A DNA stretch of 11,616 nt from the NCBI GenBank assembly GCA_009784995.1, contig WQXE01000058.1, forward strand, positions 1 to 11,616. Reading direction: 5' to 3'. The position numbers were made by a program, and so were the translations under genes. This document shows, one piece after another, positions 1-7,330 of this stretch (position 1 is the stretch's first letter; every line of letters begins with the position of its first letter). The notes beneath the pieces are model-generated. The model did no database searches, was not told the origin of the DNA, and was given only the letters and a program-made list of their open reading frames with translations. The DNA comes from Treponema sp. Lineage in GTDB: Bacteria; Spirochaetota; Spirochaetia; Treponematales; Breznakiellaceae.

Positions 1-549
1 CTTCCTTTTGACTGGATAAAATACAAACTCGCGAAACCCGATATGGATTTTATAGAAAATACTGTAAAAAAATTAGCTGGTATTAAAAAAGAAGATTTAG
101 AAAGAGTATCCGAACTTTGCTTTCAAAAAAAGATAAAACCGAATATTTACATATATGCTTTTAAAAAGATTGTTGACGCGGTAAATAGAGGTGAAAAGGT
201 TATATTCGCGACATCATCGTTTGATTTTATTATTAAACCATTGGAAAAATACATGGGAATAGAAGGTTCAATAGCGTGTGAGCTTGAATATAAAAATGGT
301 ATAACAACAGGTAATCTTGTAGGTTATAGTTTTTTTGGGATGAAAAAGAAAATCGCGGCGCGGCAATGGATGGAAAAAAACAATATCGATCCAAAAGATG
401 TAAGTTTTTATTCCGACTCATATACCGATATACCGCTATTGGAATATTGCGGCAACCCTGTAGCGGTAAACCCCGACAGGATTTTACTAAAAAAAGCGAA
501 ACAATATGGCTGGAAAATCCTGCGGTTTAAAGAAGTATTTGGCGTTTAA
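1..549 (+). CDS. HAD-IB family (phosphoserine phosphatase-like) hydrolase, 5' partial
   Basis: The frame is open from base 1, so the ATG at 43 is an internal Met and the N-terminus lies outside the window. Of the haloacid dehalogenase phosphatase motifs, motif II is visible (ATSS in VIFATSSFDF), followed by a basic motif III segment (MKKKIAARQW) and motif IV (YSDSYTDIPLLE, the DSxxDxP Mg-binding pair). The catalytic DxDxT motif I must lie upstream of the window. The helical segment before motif II fits the small C1 cap of subfamily IB, which includes SerB-like enzymes and the TIGR01490-type hydrolases. It is probably a cytoplasmic small-molecule phosphatase using an Asp nucleophile; the substrate cannot be told from sequence. 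The gene ends one base before the stop of the convergent lipoprotein gene, with no room for a separate terminator. Confidence 0.85.
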   Translation, partial: LPFDWIKYKLAKPDMDFIENTVKKLAGIKKEDLERVSELCFQKKIKPNIYIYAFKKIVDAVNRGEKVIFATSSFDFIIKPLEKYMGIEGSIACELEYKNGITTGNLVGYSFFGMKKKIAARQWMEKNNIDPKDVSFYSDSYTDIPLLEYCGNPVAVNPDRILLKKAKQYGWKILRFKEVFGV

Positions 550-550
550 T

Positions 551-1201
551 CTACCAGTTGATTTTTACTCCAAGTCCATTAGTTTGAGTCACGACATCCA
601 TCATACCGGCTGAAAAAGAAACTCTCCTTCCGGAAAGAACAGACGTAGAAAATGAGGAAGCGGGAATTGTATTTCCAGCGCCGTCTGTAATCGTCATAGT
701 TGAACTGCCGGGAGCGCTGAAACTAAATGAAAAATTATAATCGTTAAAAAACGAACGCGTTAAATTAATTATATCAACATCGTATTCATCCGTCTGTTCG
801 TTAATTATAATTAATTCAAAATTACCCGATTGTCCGTTATGATTTATTGAAACATTATTGCCGGAAGAAGCGAGTATTTCTATAAGCGCTTGCGGGTTGG
901 AAAAATCAATTACTACATTGGTAACTGTATCTTGAGAATTTTCTCTGGATGAAAATGATACAAGTCTTGTTCCCTGTATCCTTTCGATTGTTCTTTCCCA
1001 ATCGCCGCGTCCTATGGGAATAGTTGGTTTGGATTCATTTCCATCGAACCTGCCAAGATCGTCCAATATTCGGGAAACACGAAATTCCATTGAAATTCTG
1101 CCTGAACCGTCTCTGTTTAACTGAATATTATAAGATATTCCGATACATGAGTTTAATAGTAAAACTAAAATCAAAATAAACAAAATAGTTAATTTTTTCA
1201 T
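551..1201 (-). CDS. Predicted lipoprotein, 216 aa, unknown function
   Basis: It begins with a lipoprotein signal peptide: MKK, a long Leu/Ile-rich core, and lipobox LNSC with Cys19 as the predicted lipidated residue. The mature part opens with a strand-rich stretch containing DGSG, a pattern seen in LppM/DUF3153-like bacterial lipoproteins, although that assignment is weak. The rest is Ser/Asn/Thr-rich and predicted mostly beta. There is no C-terminal membrane segment, so the protein should be held by its lipid only. The start is secure: GGAGG lies 7 bases upstream and the ATG overlaps the stop of the DUF503-like gene (TAATG), so the two genes form a coupled operon. I do not recognise a function. 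Spirochaetal lipoboxes are loose, and LNSC fits that habit. Confidence 0.8.
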   Translation of the reverse strand: MKKLTILFILILVLLLNSCIGISYNIQLNRDGSGRISMEFRVSRILDDLGRFDGNESKPTIPIGRGDWERTIERIQGTRLVSFSSRENSQDTVTNVVIDFSNPQALIEILASSGNNVSINHNGQSGNFELIIINEQTDEYDVDIINLTRSFFNDYNFSFSFSAPGSSTMTITDGAGNTIPASSFSTSVLSGRRVSFSAGMMDVVTQTNGLGVKINW

Positions 1202-1488
1202 TAAAAATCCTCCGAATGAATTTTCATATCCTGAATACGTACAGGAGTTTCTTTTTCTATAAGTTCAAACGCTTTTTGCAATACCTTTTCTCCGTGAATA
1301 CGAGAATTCGAAACAAGCGCTCCGCCAATCTGGGAAAAAGAAAGAGAATCCTGAAGATCAACTTCAGCGGCAGTCATATGAAAGCGTCGCCGCATTTTAT
1401 CTATCATAGATTTTATAATACGGCGCTTTTCTTTAATACTGGTAATACCGGGAATCTCGAAAATAATTTGTATCATTGAAACAATCAT
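1201..1488 (-). CDS. DUF503 / YlxP-like protein, 95 aa
   Basis: The N-terminus has the family pattern: Met, a hydrophobic strand, then SIKEKRRIIKS (compare HSLKEKR in Bacillus YlxP), with the KEKR motif at the same distance from Met. It continues with an AEVDLQDS segment (YlxP has SELDHQD), a GGALVSNS strand and a C-terminal helix with HGEKVLQKAFELIE. Length and motif spacing match the 90-100 residue ferredoxin-fold family. YlxP is usually found near ribosome-maturation genes such as rbfA and its role is not settled; here it precedes a lipoprotein gene instead. The start at 1488 was chosen by alignment; a Met at 1476 is possible. The open frame continues upstream to 1848, but that part is antisense to the giant gene and has no family similarity. 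No Shine-Dalgarno sequence precedes the start; a promoter lies immediately upstream. Confidence 0.85.
   Translation of the reverse strand: MIVSMIQIIFEIPGITSIKEKRRIIKSMIDKMRRRFHMTAAEVDLQDSLSFSQIGGALVSNSRIHGEKVLQKAFELIEKETPVRIQDMKIHSEDF
1209..1213 (-). promoter_or_regulatory. Strong Shine-Dalgarno site (GGAGG) for the lipoprotein gene
   Basis: GGAGG on the minus strand lies 7 bases before the ATG at 1201, inside the last codons of the upstream DUF503-like gene. It is the only clear, well-spaced Shine-Dalgarno sequence found at a gene start in this window, and it belongs to a downstream operon gene. This shows that the organism uses the anti-SD interaction, so its absence at operon-first genes is informative. 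Confidence 0.8.
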
Positions 1489-1503
1489 AAGAATGTAGAT
1501 AAT
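1476..1503 (+). promoter_or_regulatory. Predicted sigma-70 promoter of the giant outer-membrane gene
   Basis: TTGAAA at 1476-1481 (5 of 6 to the -35 consensus), a 16-base spacer, and GATAAT at 1498-1503 (5 of 6 to TATAAT). The expected start of transcription is near 1510, leaving about 4 bases before the GTG at 1514. The -35 box lies inside the first codons of the divergent DUF503-like gene. Prediction by eye only. Confidence 0.5.
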
Positions 1504-1529
1504 ATAACATAAAGTGGCTTTTTTGCGAA
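1501..1529 (-). promoter_or_regulatory. Predicted promoter of the DUF503-lipoprotein operon
   Basis: On the minus strand: TTCGCA (1529-1524, 4 of 6), a 17-base spacer, and TATATT (1506-1501, 5 of 6) preceded by TGT, which makes an extended -10. Transcription should start near 1494, about 6 bases before the ATG at 1488. The -10 box overlaps by three bases the -10 box of the opposite promoter. Confidence 0.45.
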
Positions 1530-4500
1530 GGGTTATTATTGTATTTCTCTTTTTACCGGTAATCGGTTTCGCGCGGGAAGAAACGGAAACAGAGCTGGAT
1601 TTAGAAGAGCTGCGCCGCAGGATATTTGGTGAACCGCCATTGGAATTCATGGCTTTTTCTTTGGGGGATTCCGAAGTTTCACTTTTTTTAACAGGTACAT
1701 GGAAAGGTGATTTGTCCGGAAATCTTGGGTATTTTTCCTCGCCTTTAGGATCGGGTTTTTTTTCCCCGGAAACTCCCCTTTTATTCAAGCAGGAAGTTGA
1801 TCTTACATTATCATTATGGATAAACGACAGATGGTTTGTAGAAGCCAACTTTCAGGATGAATACGCGTTAAACACATACCGCGCCGGTTACCAGGGACTG
1901 CCGGGAGAGTTTTTGCAATACGCCGGAGTAGGAAACACAGGTCTTGATTTTCCCAGTTTTCCATATCTTGATTTGGGAGGCGACTCAGCGTCGTCATTTG
2001 GTTTTTACAGCCGTTTTGGAAACAATGATTTAATTTTTCACGCGCTTTTACGTTATGACAGCGCTTCCAAAGAAGAGCGCGTTTTTTCCGGCGGCAGAGA
2101 AAGAACCTTTACTGATGTTGATGTACAAAACTTTTTACGAGGAGTTTCATTTGTTTTACCTGATGATAATATTGATTCGGATATCATCGTTTACATTGAA
2201 GATGAAAAAGGCGGTATTTTAGACATTAACGGAAGAAGATGGCGGCTTGCCTTCCCAAGTGAATATGCCGCTTCAAGAGATTTAGGTTTATTGGAATTAA
2301 GTATTGTAACGCAAAAAATGATAGCTGTATCTTACAGAAAAAACGGAGACAGACCGTGGGATAATTCGATGGGAAGCGGTTATACAGATCCTAATCCACA
2401 GAAATTCCTTCATATTGTACAAAATTTGTTTGGTTCAAATATTGTACTTGGTGATTATTTTCAATGCGGCGGACAAGGCGATTCAAGACCCGGCGAAGTA
2501 ACTATTGGCGGTGTACAGGCTTTGGTTATTTATGAACCCGGTACTTTTTCTCCATTCGAAAGATTAAACAGGTATAACGCTCCTTCCAGTTTAACAGAAA
2601 GAGCTTCTTTAATTTTAATTTCTACAGGAACCCTGATAAACGGCTACGAACTAATCAAACTTGAAAATACTTCCTCCGCGGTAACAAGCCGTATTGATAA
2701 TTATGAATTATTAAATACAGATTTTATCAACCGCCGCGATGTTGGTACTTTATGGCCGTTAGCCGGAATATATCCGCAGATATATCTACCGCCAAGAAAA
2801 ATTTTTTCCGGTGATATTACTTTAAGATTTACAAATTATAACAATACAAGCGGATATTTTATCGGTACTGATGTAATACCCGGCTCTGTTCAGGTTTGGC
2901 GAAGCGGTATTCAAGATTCCAATTTTAGTTTTAATCAGTCATCCGGCGAAGTTATTTTAAACGGATCTGTCGGGCAAAATGAATTAATACGTATAACATA
3001 TTTAAAAAGAAACGAAGGAACACAATTTGGCAGTTTAGCAGCCGGTGTTGGAGTTGTATATCAAAATGATGTTAATCCGTTTTCGGCTCAGGCGGCAGTT
3101 GGTATTCGCTGGAATTTGGCGGATGATTCTTATACAGATGAATATAATTCCAGCGAAGGAACAGTAGGAATAAGCGCGAAGACAGCATGGGATTATGATT
3201 TTTTAAAAGCGCATATCGCTGGCGGTTTTACATTTGTTCAAACAGATACTACAGGTCTTTACCGCGCCGCTGGAATGGAAGGTAATGAAACAATAATTAA
3301 TTTGCCTCATGAATCATCGTTTTTATCGCATCCGCCGGTTTCAGATATTTTAACGGGTCAGGGTCTTTCAACATCTAATCGCGCTGATTTAATTTATAAA
3401 AGTTATTTTAATAATACTATATTAGGCAATAATCTGATGAACATAGAGTGGAACGCTCCTTTAGTACCGGGTATTAATAAGCCATATCCGGTAAATGATT
3501 CCAATTTAAACAGCCGAATACTGGCGGCGGAATTTAAATTAACAAACGAAGAAAAATGGACCGGCTTTCAGGTTCCATTAAACGCTTATTCAGAAAATAT
3601 ATCTCTCGCGCGCGAAATTGATATTCCATTCAGGTTTTACGGGTTTAATGTTGATCCGTCTTCGGATATTAAATTAGTAATTCAAATAGGCTCTCTTTCA
3701 GGAAAAGATTATTCGTTTGCAGAAAATATTTATTTGATCTGGGAAAAAGATATTTTTACTGATAACTCTGACGCAGATTATTTTACTGATGGGAATTATA
3801 CAATTGCAAGATTTAAAATAAGTGACGAAGACAGGTTAGAGTTGGCAAATGCAAAATACTTACGTTTGATTGTTGTATATGAAGGCAGCGATGAAATTAC
3901 TGGCAGTGTTTTACTGGCTCCGCCGATTGTTAGAGGTGCGGCGTTTAGACCAATAACCGCTCAGTTAAATAGTAATGATACTTTTACTATTATTGAAAAT
4001 TTAAACAAAGTATCTGCTGTAGAATATATGGAAACAGGTGTTGGCTCTCTAAGTTCAGCGTATCCGGATATTATTAAACGTTTCCATTCTTCTATAAATA
4101 ATCAAAGAGTATTAAAAATTGAATTAAATGATTTTAATGCAGTTGAAGATGAAGGAATTAGCGCCGGAGTTGAAGGAAGAGTTAACGAAATGCCGCTTGC
4201 CAATTACCGCGAATTATCATTTTTTATGAAAATAGATGACGCGTCATTGGGACAAAATAACGAAACATTAAGTTTTATTATAACTACAGGAGCGGAATCA
4301 ATTAATAATAATCAACTCCACGTGCGTATTCCATTGAATTCTCTTGCCTCCAGAGCGGGGTTATGGTCAAAAATAACTATTCGTTATCAGGGAGATGAAA
4401 AAGAAGTTTTTTTAAACGGAAACAAAATACCTGGAGCGTATGTTAATTATAACCCAAATTCGCTCTTTTTGGATAATTCAGTAAGAAGAACAAGTTATGT

Positions 4501-6283
4501 CGCGATTCTTTTTAATCCGCAAGATTCTTTAGTTCTTCCCAATGGTATTATTTACATTGACGAAATAATTCTTGAAGACGCTGTAATGATTTACAGATTT
4601 AACGCGGGCGCGGCGGCACAGTATTCAAGACCGGGGACTTTAATTTCAATTGGAAACCTTCCTGTGTTAGCTGATTTTTCTGTTTCCGCGGCTTTTGAAT
4701 CGGAAGCGCACTCTCAAAGCGCGGTGGAAGATTCACGAATTTACGGCAGTATAGTAAGCCGCAGCGGTATTCGTTTCTCCCTTTTTGATACAAGGATGAC
4801 GGGTAATTTTTCATTTACAGCCGCTCAGGATACATTTTTATGGAGCGCTGATCATTCATTATCAAGAAGGTTCGGCGCTTTTTCCGTAAGAGAAAATTTT
4901 TACGCCTCTCCGTTAATCTTTTCCGCGCGTCATGGTTTTAATATGTCTTTTACATCAGATTTTTTCGCTAATTTTGACGCCGACGCTCTTTATGATTTTT
5001 CCAGATTAAGGCAAAGATGGAATGTTGGTACAGGTTACCGCTCTCAGTTTAATTATATACCATCGTTAAATATAACCGGCGAAGCTGTATGGACAAAAAA
5101 AGAAGAAATAAATGAAAACGAAAGTTACGGAGAGTTATGGCTAAGGTCTTGGGTTCCGCTTGTACCGGATAAAGGAAGCGGCGCTGATTCCAGAAGGACA
5201 CAATCACAAATTATATTAACGCAAAGAACAAAACCTGTAGGAGCCGTTTTAACATTTTCCGGCGGTACAAATTTTACAGGCGCAAATAATACAACCAATT
5301 CAGATAGCTCGGCTTTTATAGATATTCCCGTTTTATTAAATGATATAAATTTAAACTTTCGTTTAGGACGAGGTTTTAAAAGACATATTTATTTTTCCGG
5401 AAACGATGTATTGGATGACGCGGATAAATATTTTGAAAGTTTAAACGCGTTTTTTACATTCTGGGATATTTTTCCAATATATACATTTTTCGCGCCGGAA
5501 CTAAACGATAAAATGGATAAATTACAAAATGATTCTTCTTCCGTTTTTTATACATCTTTTAATGAACGTTTAGGTATATCGATTATTTTACCGTCTATAT
5601 ATAATTTAACCGCTTTTTTAATTCCATCAAGAGTTAATTTTAATATTGAAAGAGTAATGGAACAAAAAATGGATACAAGAACTGATACTTTAAATTTATC
5701 ATCTAGTCTTGGTTTTTCCGCTATTAATATGTTTGGTGTTATGGGTTACGCGCCTTTATTTAATTTTTATCAAACTGATGAATATTCACATGTAATTGAA
5801 GCGGCTGTAAGTATACCGCGAGGAGAAGAAATTAATTGGAGAGTACAATCTGTTTTAAACACCGGATTTCGCGGGTTTACGGGCGGGGTATTAAATTTTA
5901 TAAATACGCTTACAATCCGCTCCAATGATTATTGGACAGAAAGTTTTATTATAAGCTGGGAAGCGCCTACAGAAAATAGTTTAACAAGTCTTTTTTATAA
6001 CTGGGCTATTTCATCAGTTGAACAGCAGGGTTCATGGCTAAAATATTCATCTATTTTAAATTCTGAATATGAACAACTAAGAAGAGAAACACTGGAATTA
6101 ATAATAGACAAATCCGGCGATTATTTACGCTGGAGCGCCGCTATAGGTCATGAGGAAATTGTCAGAATATTGGGAAGACTTAATTTTACTACATTTATTA
6201 AACTTAGATTAAACAATGATTTACAAACAGAAATATTTTCGTTTGACGCGCAGATAGGAACTACTTTAAGATTTATTTTTTAA
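1514..6283 (+). CDS. Giant outer-membrane beta-barrel protein, SprA-like, 1589 aa
   Basis: A signal peptide covers about residues 1-20 (basic LRR, hydrophobic core, GFA before Arg21). There is no lipobox. The rest is almost entirely alternating beta-strand, ending in IGTTLRFIF with a terminal Phe, the usual BAM-recognised barrel signal. Several segments recall SprA, the large barrel translocon of type IX secretion: an early QEVDLTLSLWINDRW strand pair; a PGSVQVWR segment followed by SGEVILNG (about 456-484), like SprA's 'PRGSV...GRV' repeat; a soluble beta-sandwich about 890-1020 (ANYRELSFFMKI, then IYIDEIIL); then LADFSVSAAFES (about 1052-1063), like SprA's 'WVNELRL...LADF' stretch. SprA proteins are usually well over 2000 residues, so this would be a shorter relative. 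The similarity is from remembered patterns, not a search. A stop at 1505-1507 limits the start to GTG 1514 or TTG 1523; neither has a Shine-Dalgarno site. A generic large porin or LptD-like barrel is the alternative. Confidence 0.8.
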   Translation: MAFLRRVIIVFLFLPVIGFAREETETELDLEELRRRIFGEPPLEFMAFSLGDSEVSLFLTGTWKGDLSGNLGYFSSPLGSGFFSPETPLLFKQEVDLTLSLWINDRWFVEANFQDEYALNTYRAGYQGLPGEFLQYAGVGNTGLDFPSFPYLDLGGDSASSFGFYSRFGNNDLIFHALLRYDSASKEERVFSGGRERTFTDVDVQNFLRGVSFVLPDDNIDSDIIVYIEDEKGGILDINGRRWRLAFPSEYAASRDLGLLELSIVTQKMIAVSYRKNGDRPWDNSMGSGYTDPNPQKFLHIVQNLFGSNIVLGDYFQCGGQGDSRPGEVTIGGVQALVIYEPGTFSPFERLNRYNAPSSLTERASLILISTGTLINGYELIKLENTSSAVTSRIDNYELLNTDFINRRDVGTLWPLAGIYPQIYLPPRKIFSGDITLRFTNYNNTSGYFIGTDVIPGSVQVWRSGIQDSNFSFNQSSGEVILNGSVGQNELIRITYLKRNEGTQFGSLAAGVGVVYQNDVNPFSAQAAVGIRWNLADDSYTDEYNSSEGTVGISAKTAWDYDFLKAHIAGGFTFVQTDTTGLYRAAGMEGNETIINLPHESSFLSHPPVSDILTGQGLSTSNRADLIYKSYFNNTILGNNLMNIEWNAPLVPGINKPYPVNDSNLNSRILAAEFKLTNEEKWTGFQVPLNAYSENISLAREIDIPFRFYGFNVDPSSDIKLVIQIGSLSGKDYSFAENIYLIWEKDIFTDNSDADYFTDGNYTIARFKISDEDRLELANAKYLRLIVVYEGSDEITGSVLLAPPIVRGAAFRPITAQLNSNDTFTIIENLNKVSAVEYMETGVGSLSSAYPDIIKRFHSSINNQRVLKIELNDFNAVEDEGISAGVEGRVNEMPLANYRELSFFMKIDDASLGQNNETLSFIITTGAESINNNQLHVRIPLNSLASRAGLWSKITIRYQGDEKEVFLNGNKIPGAYVNYNPNSLFLDNSVRRTSYVAILFNPQDSLVLPNGIIYIDEIILEDAVMIYRFNAGAAAQYSRPGTLISIGNLPVLADFSVSAAFESEAHSQSAVEDSRIYGSIVSRSGIRFSLFDTRMTGNFSFTAAQDTFLWSADHSLSRRFGAFSVRENFYASPLIFSARHGFNMSFTSDFFANFDADALYDFSRLRQRWNVGTGYRSQFNYIPSLNITGEAVWTKKEEINENESYGELWLRSWVPLVPDKGSGADSRRTQSQIILTQRTKPVGAVLTFSGGTNFTGANNTTNSDSSAFIDIPVLLNDINLNFRLGRGFKRHIYFSGNDVLDDADKYFESLNAFFTFWDIFPIYTFFAPELNDKMDKLQNDSSSVFYTSFNERLGISIILPSIYNLTAFLIPSRVNFNIERVMEQKMDTRTDTLNLSSSLGFSAINMFGVMGYAPLFNFYQTDEYSHVIEAAVSIPRGEEINWRVQSVLNTGFRGFTGGVLNFINTLTIRSNDYWTESFIISWEAPTENSLTSLFYNWAISSVEQQGSWLKYSSILNSEYEQLRRETLELIIDKSGDYLRWSAAIGHEEIVRILGRLNFTTFIKLRLNNDLQTEIFSFDAQIGTTLRFIF

Positions 6284-6285
6284 TA

Positions 6286-7236
6286 TTAATCTTCGTTATC
6301 AGATTCGTTTTCGTTTTCACTTTCATTTTCTGACAAAGCTCGGCGCATATTTGTAATTGTACTGCGAATACTATTCGCGTTTGCTGTACTAATTCTGTCT
6401 ATTTTTAAAAGTTCTTCAACCGCTTCGATATCACTAAAACCGTCACGAACAGCGCCTTCCAGTTCGACAATTCCTTCGCCGCTCGCGCTGTCCGCTGTTA
6501 ATAAAACTCTCGCGAGAGAGAAACGGATATCGCTTCTTTTTGGATCAACGGATGTCGCTGTGGTTTCCGCAAGGTTTTTTCTGTGTTCTTCAAGCGCTCT
6601 CGCGTAAAATTGATGATGTTCCAGAACCTGAGCGTATTCAAAACGCGCTTTATGATCTGTGTAAAGTATCAACCAGGAAGAATAATTATTAATAGCATCG
6701 ATCTTATTCTGAGCTTTTTGACAGCGGGCATGAAGAAGGTGAACATCTTTATTTTCCTGCAAGGCAAAAGGATATCTTTCTAAAACTTCTTCAGCGTCAG
6801 AAAAACGTCCCATCGCGTATAACACAAGAGCGTGGTTGTATCCGTTGTCGGCGCTTTCGGGAACTAATGTCAAAACTCTAGAATAATGTTTTTCCGCGTT
6901 ATTTAAATCACCCATCATAATTCTTGTATACGCCGCGGCTTTTAAAGCCAGAATATTGTCCGGGTCTCTTCTTAAAATACTTTCAAAATATTCAACAGCT
7001 TCTTCGTATCTTTTTCTTTCGTACGCGAGCCTGCCTAAATTATAAGTTGACGCTACCATTGTTCTGTCAGCCTGTCTGGCGCGGTTTAGCCATTTTTCCG
7101 CTTCTTCATACCTTCCAAGATCAAAATATGCCATACCAATAGAAAAATATTCTTCCGCGGAAGCGGGTGTGCTGGCGCAGCTGCCAAGAATAAGGATAAA
7201 TGAACATATAATTATGAATAAAACTTTATATAACAT
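6286..7236 (-). CDS. TPR-repeat lipoprotein, 316 aa
   Basis: The signal peptide ends in lipobox LGSC with Cys20 as the lipidation site. From about residue 28, tandem 34-residue tetratricopeptide repeats follow, recognisable by the GMAYFDLGRYEEAEKWLNRA, NLGRLAYERKRYEEAVEYFE and DPDNILAL signatures. More diverged repeats run to about residue 220. The C-terminus is a low-complexity acidic Ser/Glu/Asn tail. TPR lipoproteins act as protein-protein scaffolds, often in assembly or secretion at the outer membrane; the partner is not known. The gene ends two bases from the end of the SprA-like gene. TPR lipoproteins (SprE/PorW) are known partners of SprA in type IX secretion, though this protein is far shorter and the link is inference. 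No good Shine-Dalgarno site is placed in the expected transcript; TATAAT ends 9 bases before the ATG. Confidence 0.9.
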   Translation of the reverse strand: MLYKVLFIIICSFILILGSCASTPASAEEYFSIGMAYFDLGRYEEAEKWLNRARQADRTMVASTYNLGRLAYERKRYEEAVEYFESILRRDPDNILALKAAAYTRIMMGDLNNAEKHYSRVLTLVPESADNGYNHALVLYAMGRFSDAEEVLERYPFALQENKDVHLLHARCQKAQNKIDAINNYSSWLILYTDHKARFEYAQVLEHHQFYARALEEHRKNLAETTATSVDPKRSDIRFSLARVLLTADSASGEGIVELEGAVRDGFSDIEAVEELLKIDRISTANANSIRSTITNMRRALSENESENENESDNED

Positions 7237-7253
7237 CGATTCCTAATTATAAT
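7225..7253 (+). promoter_or_regulatory. Predicted promoter P1 for the propeller lipoprotein gene
   Basis: TTTATA at 7225-7230 (4 of 6), a 17-base spacer, and a perfect TATAAT at 7248-7253. The octamer ATTATAAT at 7246-7253 is its own reverse complement, so it offers a -10 box on both strands. From here the leader to the ATG at 7331 would be about 70 bases and would include a short GC-rich stretch (about 7254-7293). Confidence 0.35.
7246..7251 (-). promoter_or_regulatory. Consensus -10 box (TATAAT) for the TPR lipoprotein gene
   Basis: A perfect TATAAT on the minus strand is separated from the ATG at 7236 by only 9 bases, so transcription should start within about 3 bases of the start codon. 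No convincing -35 box is seen. An AGGA lies between the box and the ATG but would be mostly or wholly outside the message if this box is used. Confidence 0.5.
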
Positions 7254-7293
7254 GGCGGACAGTAGTTAAAGGCTAGGGGGTAAGGCGACTCCA

Positions 7294-7322
7294 TTGACAA
7301 AATATGTAAAAAAGTGGATTTT
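7294..7322 (+). promoter_or_regulatory. Possible promoter P2 for the propeller lipoprotein gene
   Basis: A perfect -35 hexamer TTGACA lies at 7294-7299. At a 17-base spacing the hexamer is GATTTT (7317-7322), a poor -10. If used, transcription would begin about at 7329, right before the ATG at 7331. The -35 is clear; the -10 is weak. Confidence 0.35.
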
Positions 7323-7330
7323 TAAAGAAT

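Noticed and set aside
1489..1848. Upstream extension of the DUF503-like frame on the minus strand
   Set aside because: It is antisense to the 5' part of the giant gene, is Ser/Lys/Pro-rich without family similarity, and the YlxP alignment places the start at 1488.
4599..4814. Open frame antisense inside the giant gene (71 codons)
   Set aside because: No recognisable protein features; the plus strand here encodes a consistent strand-rich barrel protein.
6268..6293. AAGATT...AATCTT inverted repeat at the junction of the giant and TPR genes as a terminator
   Set aside because: The arms are six AT-rich base pairs with a 14-base loop; too weak for intrinsic termination.
6289..6333. Near-repeat of TTTTCG/TTTTCA-like units encoding the acidic Ser/Glu/Asn tail of the TPR protein
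   Set aside because: The units are imperfect and codon-biased low complexity explains them; no evidence of phase variation.
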